Below are positions 13,547 through 20,900 of a stretch of DNA of 20,900 bases, one piece after another. The notes below the pieces were generated by a model. It saw only the letters and a list, made by a program, of their open reading frames with translations. It did no database searches and was not told where the DNA came from. A program made the position numbers and the translations under genes. Positions within the stretch are counted from its first letter, which is position 1. The number at the start of each line of letters is the position of its first letter. This DNA comes from Archaeoglobus sp. (lineage in GTDB: Archaea; Halobacteriota; Archaeoglobi; Archaeoglobales; Archaeoglobaceae), in the NCBI GenBank assembly GCA_003978865.1, contig QNXS01000004.1, positions 1 through 20,900 of the forward strand, given 5' to 3'.

Positions 13547-14149
13547 ATGGAGATTATCGCCCGACCTAAGGGTGGAAATATAGATAAAATGGCTGAAAAA
13601 GTGTTTATGGAGTCTCTCTCAATTCTTGGTGGCTTGAAGAGACTTGTTCAATTTAGAAACTTAACATGGCTACCTTCCTTGGCTGAGGCTGCTTATGTGA
13701 TCGTATTAAAAAATGAAGCTGCAAAAACATACAAAGAAATTGCCGAATTCCTTGGAATTACTGAAACAACAGCAAGAAACATAGCCACTGCTGATGAAGA
13801 GAAGGTTAGAGAGTATATAGAGGGAGAACTTGAGGAAAGACCGAAAGAGCACATAGCTGGCGGTATAGCCAAACTCGCTTATACTAAGCTCAAAGAGAGT
13901 GGGAAGTTATATGAGAGTGAAGATATTGTTATAGGCAACAGAGAAATAGAAGCACTCGATATAGACTGGGCTGTCCATGTTCTTGCAAGAATAAGGGGTG
14001 TTGATTTTCCTGCAAGCAGAGATATATTAGAAGAAAAACTTAAGGGCATTGTTATAAAGGATAAAAAAATAGAAGATATATTAAGCAAACTTGAATATCC
14101 CATAAAAAATCCGGCAGAATTACTACACAAAATTAAATTAAATATTTAA
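13547..14149 (+). CDS. Probable regulatory protein with a near-KaiC-type helix-turn-helix domain
   Basis: The 200-residue protein contains LKRLVQFRNLTWLPSLAEAAYVIVLKNE followed by KTYKEIAEFLGITETTARNIATAD (about 61-84), a clear helix-turn-helix. HIAGGIAKLAYTKLKESGK follows (about 102-120). This combination matches, from memory, the archaeal domain described as a probable regulatory domain encoded beside KaiC-like ATPases (TIGR03879, near_KaiC_dom). No KaiC-like gene is in this window. The C-terminal 80 residues are charged and may fold separately. The ATG follows GGGGGTGAT at good spacing, with TATA-like boxes upstream (for example GAATATA near 13516), so the gene is transcribed alone. Likely role: a DNA-binding or signalling adaptor. 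The target is unknown. Confidence 0.75.
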   Translation: MEIIARPKGGNIDKMAEKVFMESLSILGGLKRLVQFRNLTWLPSLAEAAYVIVLKNEAAKTYKEIAEFLGITETTARNIATADEEKVREYIEGELEERPKEHIAGGIAKLAYTKLKESGKLYESEDIVIGNREIEALDIDWAVHVLARIRGVDFPASRDILEEKLKGIVIKDKKIEDILSKLEYPIKNPAELLHKIKLNI

Positions 14150-14196
14150 ATTTATCTAAATTTTATTTAAAAATTTACACAAACGTACTGGATAGG

Positions 14197-14205
14197 TATA
14201 AATAA
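14197..14205 (+). promoter_or_regulatory. TATA box of the APC permease gene
   Basis: TATAAATAA, the strongest TATA match in the window, is centred 26 nt before the GTG at 14227. There is no ribosome binding site, so the transcript is probably leaderless. Confidence 0.55.
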
Positions 14206-14226
14206 CTCCAAGTTCAGTAACCACCT

Positions 14227-15510
14227 GTGCATTCGGAAAAAATTGGACTTTGGTCAGCTGTTTCCATAGGTATCGGTGGAATGGTTGGTGGTGGAATTTT
14301 TGCAGTTCTTGGTCTGGCTGTACAGTTATCCGGAGGTGCCACTCCGTTTGCATTCTTTTTAGCAGGTGCAGTAGCGTTAATAACGTCCTATTCCTATGCA
14401 AAACTTTCCGTTAAGTATCCAAGTCAAGGAGGAACTGTAGAATTTCTCAACAGAGCCTTTGGAGATGGGATTTTCACAGGCTCCCTTAATGTTTTACTGT
14501 GGATAAGCTATATTGTAATGCTCTCTTTGTATTCCTATGCTTTCGGTAGCTACGCAGCAAGCTTCTTCCCTCACCAGTTTCATGTCTTTTATCGCCACAT
14601 CTTTACAACACTGATTATTATAGTTCTTACAATCCTGAATTTGATGAGTGCTGGAGTTGTTGGGGAAGTTGAAGAGTACATAGTTGCATTTAAAGTAGCA
14701 ATACTCATGTTTTTTGTAGTTGCGGGCTTATGGAGCATAAAGTTAAACAGGTTTTACCAGCATGTACCTCCTGCTCCAGAGCTTATTGCAGGTGGAATGG
14801 TAATATTTCTTGCCTATGAAGGTTTTGAGTTAATAGCAAACACAGCAATGGATATAGAAGATTTAAACATTCTTCCCAAAGCGTACTATATTGCAGTAGG
14901 ATTTGTTGTGTTTCTGTATGTGGCAGTAGCAATTGTAACTGTAGGAAACCTACCTTTTCAGCAGATAATTAATGCAAGAGATTATGCTCTGGCTGCTGCT
15001 GCAAAACCTTTTTTGGGAGAAGCTGGATTTACACTTATAGCCATAGCCGCTCTTCTGTCCACAGGATCTGCCATAAATGCCACTCTTTACGGTTCAGCAA
15101 GGGTTAGTTATATAATAGCTAAGTATGGAGAGTTGCCAAAATTTCTCGAAAGAAAAGTGTGGAGTAAGCCAGTTGAAGGTTTGCTCTTAACATCCGCTCT
15201 GACGCTTGTAATGGCTAATACTCTAAGGCTTTCTAACATCTCCACACTTGGTAGCGCTGGTTTTTTGATCATTTTTGCTATGGTTAATATTGCAAACTTG
15301 AAGCTCAGGAAGACTACCGGGGCAAATCCGTTGATTTCCGGAGCTGGAAGTGTTATGTGTTTTCTTGCTCTATTAATTCTGCTTGCAGTTACAGTAAGGT
15401 GTCTCACGGACATGATCGTTTTCTTAGTGATTGTGTGCAGTTCTTTTGCTTTTGAATTGATATACAGGTCTGTTAAAAAGCTGGGTAAGAAAAATAATAA
15501 AAATATGTAA
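14227..15510 (+). CDS. APC-superfamily amino acid permease
   Basis: The 427 residues form about 12 transmembrane helices. Helix 1 carries GIGGMVGGGIFAVLGLA, the unwound glycine motif of APC transporters that binds the substrate backbone. FLAYEGFELIANTAMDI (about 196-213) corresponds to the conserved helix 6 region. LSTGSAINATLYGSARVSY (about 278-296) corresponds to helix 8. The protein should import an amino acid or related compound by proton or sodium coupling. The substrate cannot be deduced. The C-terminal tail is short and basic (KKLGKKNNKNM). The start is GTG at 14227 with a TATA box 26 nt upstream. It is followed by a 74-bp convergent gap to gatA and seems to be a single-gene unit. Confidence 0.9.
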   Translation: MHSEKIGLWSAVSIGIGGMVGGGIFAVLGLAVQLSGGATPFAFFLAGAVALITSYSYAKLSVKYPSQGGTVEFLNRAFGDGIFTGSLNVLLWISYIVMLSLYSYAFGSYAASFFPHQFHVFYRHIFTTLIIIVLTILNLMSAGVVGEVEEYIVAFKVAILMFFVVAGLWSIKLNRFYQHVPPAPELIAGGMVIFLAYEGFELIANTAMDIEDLNILPKAYYIAVGFVVFLYVAVAIVTVGNLPFQQIINARDYALAAAAKPFLGEAGFTLIAIAALLSTGSAINATLYGSARVSYIIAKYGELPKFLERKVWSKPVEGLLLTSALTLVMANTLRLSNISTLGSAGFLIIFAMVNIANLKLRKTTGANPLISGAGSVMCFLALLILLAVTVRCLTDMIVFLVIVCSSFAFELIYRSVKKLGKKNNKNM

Positions 15511-15567
15511 AAATATTATATAGAATTATGCCATATAGTTAATAGATACAACTAACAGAAACAATAG

Positions 15568-15584
15568 AAATAAAAGACAAAAAA
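15568..15584 (-). terminator. T-run terminator of gatCA
   Basis: On the minus strand, TTTTTTGTCTTTTATTTC follows the gatA stop, a U-rich tract of the archaeal terminator kind. The region also separates the convergent permease gene. Confidence 0.35.
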
Positions 15585-16970
15585 CTAAATTGTTTCAGTT
15601 ATATAATTTTCAAGCTTTAAAGCAAAGGATAATATTTTTTCTTCTTCAAAGTGGTTACCCATTATCTGCAATCCTACAGGCAAACCCCTAACAAAACCCA
15701 CAGGTAGAGACAATGCAGGTATGCCACCCATGTTTACGGGCACTGTGTTAACATCCATCTTGTACATTGTAAGCGGGTCTGCAAGTTCACCAATTTTGAA
15801 TGGTAAAGCCGGCATGGTTGGGGAAATTAGAAGATCAAACTCCGAGAAAGCTCTTTCAAAATCTCTTCTTACAAGTGTTCTCACTTTTAATGCCTTTAAG
15901 TAGTATTTTCCATAATATCCAGCTGAAAGAGCGTACGTTCCAAGCATAATTCTCCTCTTAACTTCTTCTCCAAAACCAAGAGATCTGACTTTCGAGAAGT
16001 ACCTCGTCCACGAGTCTAAGTTGTCGAGTGCAAAACCGTATCTGACACCATCGTACCTTGCAAGGTTTGAAGATGCTTCTCCAGTAGCTATTATGTAGTA
16101 CGCTGCAAGAGCGTATTTGAACGATGGCATGGATACCTTCCCTACTCTGAAACCCATGCTTTTTATTAACTCCACCACCTCTTCAAACCTGCAATTTACG
16201 TCCTCGTTTCCACCCATCTCCTCAACTATACCAATTTTAAAGTTGTAGTCTCCATACTTATCCTCGAACTTGAAGCTTTTTCCAGCATTTGTTGAATCTC
16301 TACTGTCTTTACCAGCAATAACTTCAAGCAAAATGGCAACATCCCTTACACAGCACGCCATTGGCCCTATCTGTTCCAGTGAGTTAGCGTAGGGTATAAG
16401 CCCGTACCTCGAAACAAGTCCATACGTCGGTTTTAGTCCAACAACTCCGCAAAAGCTTGCAGGGCATCTGATGCTACCCCCAGTATCACTTCCAAGAGCA
16501 AGGACTGCTTCATTTCCCCCAAGACAGGCACCGCTACCGCCACTGCTACCTCCAGCAACTCTGCTTTCATCGTACGGATTTTTTACAACCCCAAAGTACG
16601 ATGTTTCAGTTGTGGTTCCCATAGCAAACTCATCCATGTTCGTTTTTCCAACTATTATCGCCCCTTCCTGTTTCAACTTTTCAACAACATACGCATCAAA
16701 AGGAGGAATGTAGTTTTCAAGCATTCTGGAGCCGCATGTCGTTCTTATACCCTTAGTTGATATGCAGTCTTTAACTGCAACCGGTATACCTGCAATCTTC
16801 CCCTTTAGCTTTCCCCTATCATAGTCTTCTGCTCTCTTCAGAGCTTCCTCTTTACACAGGGTTATGTATGCGTTTAAATTGCTTCTTTCTATCCTCTCAA
16901 ACAGTTCTGAAATCAGATCGTAACAGCTTTCACATTCCAGTCTGTTCTTCCATTCTTCTACAGTGAGCAT
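15585..16970 (-). CDS. gatA: Aspartyl/glutamyl-tRNA amidotransferase subunit A
   Basis: GatA is the glutaminase/amidase subunit of GatCAB, releasing ammonia that amidates Asp-tRNA(Asn) (in archaea usually this reaction, as GatDE serves Glu-tRNA(Gln)). The amidase signature is intact: the Lys of IPVAVKD (Lys67), GGSSGGSG with the cis-Ser (Ser142), and GSDTGGSIR with the nucleophile Ser166. KTNMDEFAMG and GLKPTYGLVSRYGL follow the family pattern. The ATG at 16970 (461 aa) is preferred because GGAGTGA lies five bases upstream. A GTG at 16979 overlapping the gatC stop is an alternative and adds three residues (MID). It overlaps or abuts gatC in one operon. gatB is not in this window, so the operon is partial or the subunits are unlinked. 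Confidence 0.95.
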   Translation of the reverse strand: MLTVEEWKNRLECESCYDLISELFERIERSNLNAYITLCKEEALKRAEDYDRGKLKGKIAGIPVAVKDCISTKGIRTTCGSRMLENYIPPFDAYVVEKLKQEGAIIVGKTNMDEFAMGTTTETSYFGVVKNPYDESRVAGGSSGGSGACLGGNEAVLALGSDTGGSIRCPASFCGVVGLKPTYGLVSRYGLIPYANSLEQIGPMACCVRDVAILLEVIAGKDSRDSTNAGKSFKFEDKYGDYNFKIGIVEEMGGNEDVNCRFEEVVELIKSMGFRVGKVSMPSFKYALAAYYIIATGEASSNLARYDGVRYGFALDNLDSWTRYFSKVRSLGFGEEVKRRIMLGTYALSAGYYGKYYLKALKVRTLVRRDFERAFSEFDLLISPTMPALPFKIGELADPLTMYKMDVNTVPVNMGGIPALSLPVGFVRGLPVGLQIMGNHFEEEKILSFALKLENYITETI

Positions 16971-16975
16971 ATCAA

Positions 16976-17257
16976 TCACTCCACAATCTTCGGACCTTTG
17001 AAGTAACCATTCTCCCTGTGTCTTGCATTTGCAAGAACTTCGTCTCTGCTTAGACTTTCCTCCGGTACATCTTCTCTGAAAACGTTTCTAAGAGGTAAAA
17101 CGTGAAAAGTCGGTTCTACGTCCTCTTCCACTTCATCAAGCACATTAAAATAACTTACTATGTTTACGAGTTCCTTCTGAAACTTTTCTGCCTCTTCCTT
17201 TGTGATCTCTATCTTTGCAAGTTCTGCTATTTTGTAAACATCAGCTATCGTCAACAT
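16976..17257 (-). CDS. gatC: Aspartyl/glutamyl-tRNA amidotransferase subunit C
   Basis: The 93-residue protein has the complete GatC layout: VYKIAELAKIEITKEEAEKF, then ELVNIVSYFNVLDEVE, then the extended VEPTFHVLPLRNVFREDVPEE belt and LANARHRENGYFKGPKIVE at the end. GatC wraps around GatA and GatB and stabilises the amidotransferase. It is the first gene of the gatC-gatA unit, with a TATA box (TTTTTATT on the minus strand, 17281-17288) about 27 nt upstream of the ATG, so the transcript is probably leaderless. Confidence 0.95.
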   Translation of the reverse strand: MLTIADVYKIAELAKIEITKEEAEKFQKELVNIVSYFNVLDEVEEDVEPTFHVLPLRNVFREDVPEESLSRDEVLANARHRENGYFKGPKIVE

Positions 17258-17280
17258 GGTATGCTGTTTGATTCAATTGA

Positions 17281-17288
17281 AATAAAAA
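17281..17288 (-). promoter_or_regulatory. TATA box of gatCA
   Basis: Minus strand TTTTTATT is centred about 27 nt before the gatC ATG. Confidence 0.4.
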
Positions 17289-17329
17289 CGTTGGCAAGAG
17301 ATGTTGCATATGAAAGTTTAATTGTGTAT

Positions 17330-17342
17330 TTCTATAAAAAAA
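17330..17342 (-). terminator. T-run terminator of the alpha-mannosidase gene
   Basis: Minus strand TTTTTTTATAG lies right after the stop codon. It is a U-rich tract without a needed hairpin. Confidence 0.35.
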
Positions 17343-20300
17343 TTAAATTAACAAATCATCAAACAGAAGTGTCTTTATTTCAAATGGTTCTAACTTTAAC
17401 TTTGATTTATAATTCGTACACCGGGAGTACTCAAACTCGAGCAAGTTACATTCTCTATATTTAAAAGGCAGATTCACTTCTATCTCTTTTTTTGATGGAT
17501 TAAACAGTCTAAGAACGTATCCTTTTCCACTTTCTGCCTTCTTTAGTACAAACAGTGCGTTGCATTTAAACAGAGAAAAACCTTCAAAACTCTCACAAGC
17601 TTTACAATCGCTCTCGCAATCTACAATTCTTAGTGGACTCCAGACCTCCAATGCTCTCTTGTAAACTTCTCCATCGTACCAGTCACCTCTATGCGGATAA
17701 ACATAGTAAACAAAGTGGCTCTTCCCCAGATCACTCCATGGATTTGGATATATTGGTGATTTAAGGAGGCTAAGACCTATCTTTGAATCCCAGTTAGTGT
17801 AGCCATGTCGAGACGGACATATAACAGCTACTCCATACTCCCCATCACATACATCTGCCCACCTCAGAGCAGGAACCTCGAATTTTGCCTGTTCCCAAGG
17901 TGTATTCCTTACAGCAAGCCGCTCAACAACACCGTACGGCACTTCGTAAAATGATGTCCAGTTATGGACATTAAAGTTAAACCATGCTTTTAGAAGGACT
18001 TCCTTATCATACCATTCCAGATCTGTATCAAATTCAAGAAGTTTACTATTTGCTTTCAGCTTTACTGTCTGTACGAATCTGGAATTTCCATATTTTTTAT
18101 AAAATTTTACCCCGCACCACAGGTCACTTTTGATCAGTTCGTATCCCTCGCAATCAAGTTCAACACCCTCCAGTAAAAAGTCCTCGTTTATATCCCACGC
18201 ATCCCACATACCCGGAGTATCGACGTGTGCTATGACCACGTTACTTCTGCTTCTGATTGCCTCTCTATCCGAATCCTTGTCATAAAGAGAAATTAGCTCT
18301 CCTTTCTCATTCAAGATAGCTTTGATGTATTTGTTTTCCATTACTATTTTCTCACCATCTTTTTCAATTCTAACATGTTCAGATTGCTCAGATGTTTGTC
18401 TAATATCCGCCCATCCAAATGAAGGAGCCCTGACAAGCAGATTTCCATCCACAACTTCTTCTCTTTCCCAAGGAAGATCATTGAAAACAGCCCTGCTCAA
18501 TCCGCACTTTTTGGCTATCCAGCCCATTGACTTACCGGCTATCTCTTCAGCTTTTTTAATTACATCCCTGAGATCGCTCTCAACATCGATGTAAACCTCC
18601 CTTATTGAAGAACCGGGGAGCACATCATGAAATTGATGTAGCAGAACCCTCTTCCACAGATGCTCAAGCGTCTTTGCCGGATATTCAAGACCAGCCATAC
18701 TTGCAATACTCGCCCAGATTTCAGCTGTTCTGAGAACAGATTCTGCTTTTGCCATGAGTTCCTTCATTCTTATATTTGTTGTGTATGTACCCCTGTGAGC
18801 TTCTACGTACAGTTCTCCTTCCCATGTTTGAGTTACTCTGCCCGATACTTCCGAGATATACTTATCTTCCACACCTTTTACAACCTCTGGAATGTATGGT
18901 AATTCGTTCATGTGCTTCTGCATTTCGACCATTTCCCATGTTATACCCCCACCACCATCACCATAACCGTATACGTAAATCATTGGTACTTCGTGTCGAT
19001 TTTTGTACATTTTCCACTGGGTGTATAGATTCTTAGCAGTCATGGAGGACTTGTAGCTCATCATTATATGTGTCGGTATTTCACTACCATCAATCCCCTT
19101 CCATATGAATGCGTGATAGGGAAATTCATTTCTCTCGTTCCACAGAATTTTATAAGTTGTAAAAACCTCTATTCCAGATTTTATGAGTATCTGGGGAAGA
19201 GATGCTGCAAACCCAAAAGTGTCGGGTAGCCAACCAATTCTCGCAATTCTACCGAACTTCTCCAACAAATATCTTTGTCCGTAAAGAAACTGCCTGACAA
19301 GAGATTCACCGTCTATAAGCTGTGTATCACTTTCAACCCACATGCCCCCGACCGGGATGATCCTGCCCTCTCTAATCAGCTTTTTTATCTTGCTAAACAA
19401 TTCTTGATCCTCTTCAACCCACGAAAAGTACTGGGAAGAACTTTGAGCAAAACTGACATCATATTTCTCAAGCAAGCGTACTGTTGTGGATAGAGTCCTT
19501 AGAATCTTTCTCTTTGTTTCATCGTACTTCCATAGCCATGCAGCATCTATGTGTGCATGTCCAAAAGCATAGACTTTTCCCATTTTAGGGAATTCGGCTT
19601 TAAGTTTTCTCAATGCCGAGCCAAGTTCTGCCTCAACTCTTCTAATTTCATCAAGGTAGTAGCTTTTTTTAGGCTTTAAAATATCCTCAACTTCTCCTTT
19701 TAGTATTCCAAATCCATAAACTGCGGAGAGAAACATGTAATCGGGTCTGACGTCTCTTATATCAAACCTGCCAATTTTCAGTTCTCTTATTCCAAGTCCA
19801 CCGTCGTATAGTAGCATTCTGAGCAAAGTTATCTGGGTTATGCTCGGTACAGACCTTACCCTCAAAAGAATTGAAGAAATTTCCTCAGTAATTGCTTTTT
19901 TCAAATCGTCTTCTTTTAACTCCTCTATGAAACTGACAAGATCAAGTAGCCTTTGAGCCAAAGAGTACGGCTCCCAGAGAATTCCAATTAGTATTGCATA
20001 CTTAAAACGAAATTGCCATTTGTGATAGCCAAACATTGTTAGCGGTGTTGCCTCGATTAATAGCTCGTGTTCTCCAGCCTCCAAAGGGATATACGTGTGA
20101 ACATCATCTATTCCTGCGTAGCTTTTCCCATCCACCTTTAAAAGCCCGTTTCCATCCATACATACTTTGAGAAACCACGTTAAATCGTTATCCGGTACAC
20201 TTACCTTTGACTTTAGCACAAAAACATCTTCCGGTTTGGCATCGCATGTAAAAGGTAGCACGACACTTTTACCGTTTACAGTCCATTCATTTATAAATAG

Positions 20301-20366
20301 ATGTTCCCTTATAGATGTAGCCATTAGGTCAAACGCTTTTCTCTCTATTTCAGCGGGATGCATCAT
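17343..20366 (-). CDS. GH38 alpha-mannosidase
   Basis: This enzyme should hydrolyse alpha-mannosidic bonds by a Zn-dependent retaining mechanism. Numbered from the ATG at 20366 (1007 aa), an N-terminal beta domain (about 1-255) precedes the GH38 catalytic domain, which opens with GHAHIDAAWLWKYDET (Zn ligands His270-272 region and Asp274). The nucleophile Asp382 lies in GWLPDTFGFAASLPQ. YGYGDGGGG and LLHQFHDVLPGSS (about 575-587) complete the metal site. Beta-sandwich domains fill the rest, typical of the bacterial/archaeal 1000-residue form. No signal peptide is seen, so it is cytoplasmic. The longer frame from GTG 20405 adds MKIALFTCSRLFI, but only the ATG has an AT box (GCTTTATT) 26 nt upstream. 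It is a single-gene unit. Possible duties are recycling of glycans or of a mannosyl solute. Confidence 0.92.
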   Translation of the reverse strand: MMHPAEIERKAFDLMATSIREHLFINEWTVNGKSVVLPFTCDAKPEDVFVLKSKVSVPDNDLTWFLKVCMDGNGLLKVDGKSYAGIDDVHTYIPLEAGEHELLIEATPLTMFGYHKWQFRFKYAILIGILWEPYSLAQRLLDLVSFIEELKEDDLKKAITEEISSILLRVRSVPSITQITLLRMLLYDGGLGIRELKIGRFDIRDVRPDYMFLSAVYGFGILKGEVEDILKPKKSYYLDEIRRVEAELGSALRKLKAEFPKMGKVYAFGHAHIDAAWLWKYDETKRKILRTLSTTVRLLEKYDVSFAQSSSQYFSWVEEDQELFSKIKKLIREGRIIPVGGMWVESDTQLIDGESLVRQFLYGQRYLLEKFGRIARIGWLPDTFGFAASLPQILIKSGIEVFTTYKILWNERNEFPYHAFIWKGIDGSEIPTHIMMSYKSSMTAKNLYTQWKMYKNRHEVPMIYVYGYGDGGGGITWEMVEMQKHMNELPYIPEVVKGVEDKYISEVSGRVTQTWEGELYVEAHRGTYTTNIRMKELMAKAESVLRTAEIWASIASMAGLEYPAKTLEHLWKRVLLHQFHDVLPGSSIREVYIDVESDLRDVIKKAEEIAGKSMGWIAKKCGLSRAVFNDLPWEREEVVDGNLLVRAPSFGWADIRQTSEQSEHVRIEKDGEKIVMENKYIKAILNEKGELISLYDKDSDREAIRSRSNVVIAHVDTPGMWDAWDINEDFLLEGVELDCEGYELIKSDLWCGVKFYKKYGNSRFVQTVKLKANSKLLEFDTDLEWYDKEVLLKAWFNFNVHNWTSFYEVPYGVVERLAVRNTPWEQAKFEVPALRWADVCDGEYGVAVICPSRHGYTNWDSKIGLSLLKSPIYPNPWSDLGKSHFVYYVYPHRGDWYDGEVYKRALEVWSPLRIVDCESDCKACESFEGFSLFKCNALFVLKKAESGKGYVLRLFNPSKKEIEVNLPFKYRECNLLEFEYSRCTNYKSKLKLEPFEIKTLLFDDLLI

Positions 20367-20388
20367 GATAAAAAGACGTGAGCAGGTG

Positions 20389-20396
20389 AATAAAGC
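20389..20396 (-). promoter_or_regulatory. Weak TATA-like box of the alpha-mannosidase gene
   Basis: Minus strand GCTTTATT is centred about 26 nt before the ATG at 20366. It would lie inside the coding sequence if the GTG at 20405 were used. Confidence 0.3.
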
Positions 20397-20405
20397 TATT
20401 TTCAC

Positions 20406-20850
20406 TTTTTAGTTTTTTCTAAAGTGTTAGTTTTTCCATACGAAAAGAAATTAAAAGTCATTTCTGTTATTGCATGGAAACGTATTTTTATTTAACACCA
20501 TTTTTATTTGCTTTATAACTTTCTTAAGTCTGTGGTATATTCTAACAGATTCTTCTAACAGATTCATGACTTATTTCTTCAAATTTCTTCAAAAAGTTAA
20601 AAACATGCTTGTTTTCCTTAAAGAAAGACCAAAAAAGTATAATAAATCTAGTATTTTTAATTCCACATCTTTCTTGTTCCTCCGAAAGATGGATTTAACG
20701 TAGTCCACTAATTGCCTTAGAGAGAGTTGCATATGTTGCTTAACTATTATTTTTTGTTGCTATTCTTGACAGTGCCAAGTTATTTTTATACCAATTATTT
20801 AAATATATTTTTAAATAATCTAATCTTAAAAACTTTAAAAATTAAAAAAG
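20406..20850. other. AT-rich intergenic region without a supported gene
   Basis: About 445 bases with long T- and A-rich tracts. It contains a perfect 13-bp tandem duplication at 20540-20565 and nearly pure A/T sequence from about 20780 to 20850. The open frame at 20470-20703 is Phe/Lys-rich only because of the T/A composition and has no ribosome binding site. I see no RNA gene. Confidence 0.55.
20540..20565. repeat. Perfect tandem duplication, two 13-bp units
   Basis: TTCTAACAGATTC is repeated head to tail with no spacer. There are only two copies. Confidence 0.8.
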
Positions 20851-20900
20851 TTAAAACGGCAATCGCAATCCAAGACCGCTCTCTATCATTTTCCACCCCA
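20851..20900 (-). CDS. Possible C-terminal end of a gene running off the right edge
   Basis: On the minus strand, one frame reads GWKMIESGLGLRLPF and then a TAA, placed exactly where base composition changes from balanced to nearly pure A/T. That is how a true gene end often looks in this window. A second frame (NDRERSWIAIAVLTFLIFKV...) is also open and runs further to about 20800, so the choice is uncertain. Too little sequence is present to name a family. Confidence 0.3.
   Translation of the reverse strand, partial: GWKMIESGLGLRLPF

Noticed and set aside
17102..17464. 120-codon plus-strand frame opposite gatC and the end of the mannosidase gene
   Set aside because: It is the mirror of well-supported minus-strand genes, and its Tyr/Phe/Leu-rich sequence has no family pattern.
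20367..20405. 13-residue N-terminal extension of the alpha-mannosidase from a GTG
   Set aside because: No AT box about 26 nt upstream of the GTG, and the extension would contain the AT box that fits the ATG at 20366.
20470..20703. 77-codon Phe-rich open frame in the right-hand intergenic region
   Set aside because: TTG start without a ribosome binding site or a TATA box at leaderless spacing. The Phe/Lys content follows from T and A runs, and the frame spans a tandem duplication.

Overview
The window looks like a chromosomal segment of a thermophilic archaeon. Evidence for this: archaeal-type promoters (AT-rich TATA boxes about 24-28 nt upstream of first-gene starts), frequent AGA/AGG arginine and ATA isoleucine codons, Lys/Glu-rich proteins, an archaeal-length RtcB, a Cas6, GatC/GatA, a MoaD/SAMP-like protein and a DUF-type regulator known beside archaeal KaiC genes. 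The protein set resembles Archaeoglobales-like Euryarchaeota, but that placement is an inference from family recall. No rRNA, tRNA, intact insertion sequence or CRISPR array was found.

Layout. 1-505 (-): the start of a membrane-anchored protein of unknown function, cut by the window edge. 810-2252 (+): RNA ligase RtcB. 2416-3108 (+): a lone Cas6-like protein that appears to lack the catalytic histidine. 3160-4014 (-) and 4664-5530 (+): two unrelated multi-pass membrane proteins, separated by about 650 bp of AT-rich DNA with what looks like a decayed transposase fragment. 5493-5984 (-): a cysteine-rich YkgJ/UPF0153-type protein, divergent from a glycan/lipid operon at 6034-9312 (+). That operon holds a GT4 glycosyltransferase, a membrane GT2 glycosyltransferase, a UPF0104/AglD-C-type membrane protein and a MoaD/SAMP-like ubiquitin-fold protein. 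9361-9564 (+): a small acidic ribbon-helix-helix-like protein. 9585-10466 (-): class I mannose-6-phosphate isomerase, divergent from 10517-11458 (+), a COG0731-type radical SAM enzyme. 11498-13341 (+): a MoxR-type AAA ATPase with a C-terminal cysteine cluster, followed by a lipoprotein. 13547-14149 (+): a near-KaiC-domain regulator. 14227-15510 (+): an APC-family permease. 15585-17257 (-): gatC-gatA. 17343-20366 (-): a GH38 alpha-mannosidase. 20406-20850: AT-rich non-coding DNA. 20851-20900 (-): perhaps the last codons of another gene.

How they fit together. Sugar chemistry recurs: ManA interconverts fructose-6-P and mannose-6-P, the GT4/GT2/UPF0104 operon probably builds a glycan or glycolipid at the membrane, and the cytoplasmic GH38 enzyme can trim mannosides. 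RtcB and Cas6 are adjacent RNA enzymes whose end chemistries are complementary. GatC and GatA form part of the tRNA-dependent amidotransferase; gatB is not in the window.

Expression signals are very regular. Genes that start a transcription unit are mostly leaderless, with a TATA box centred 24-28 nt before the start codon. Genes inside operons have GGTG/GGAG-type ribosome binding sites. Two divergent gene pairs each share a single AT box centred between starts that lie 50-51 bp apart. These signals decide several start codons: YkgJ at 5984, GT4 at 6034, lipoprotein at 12802, gatA at 16970 and GH38 at 20366.
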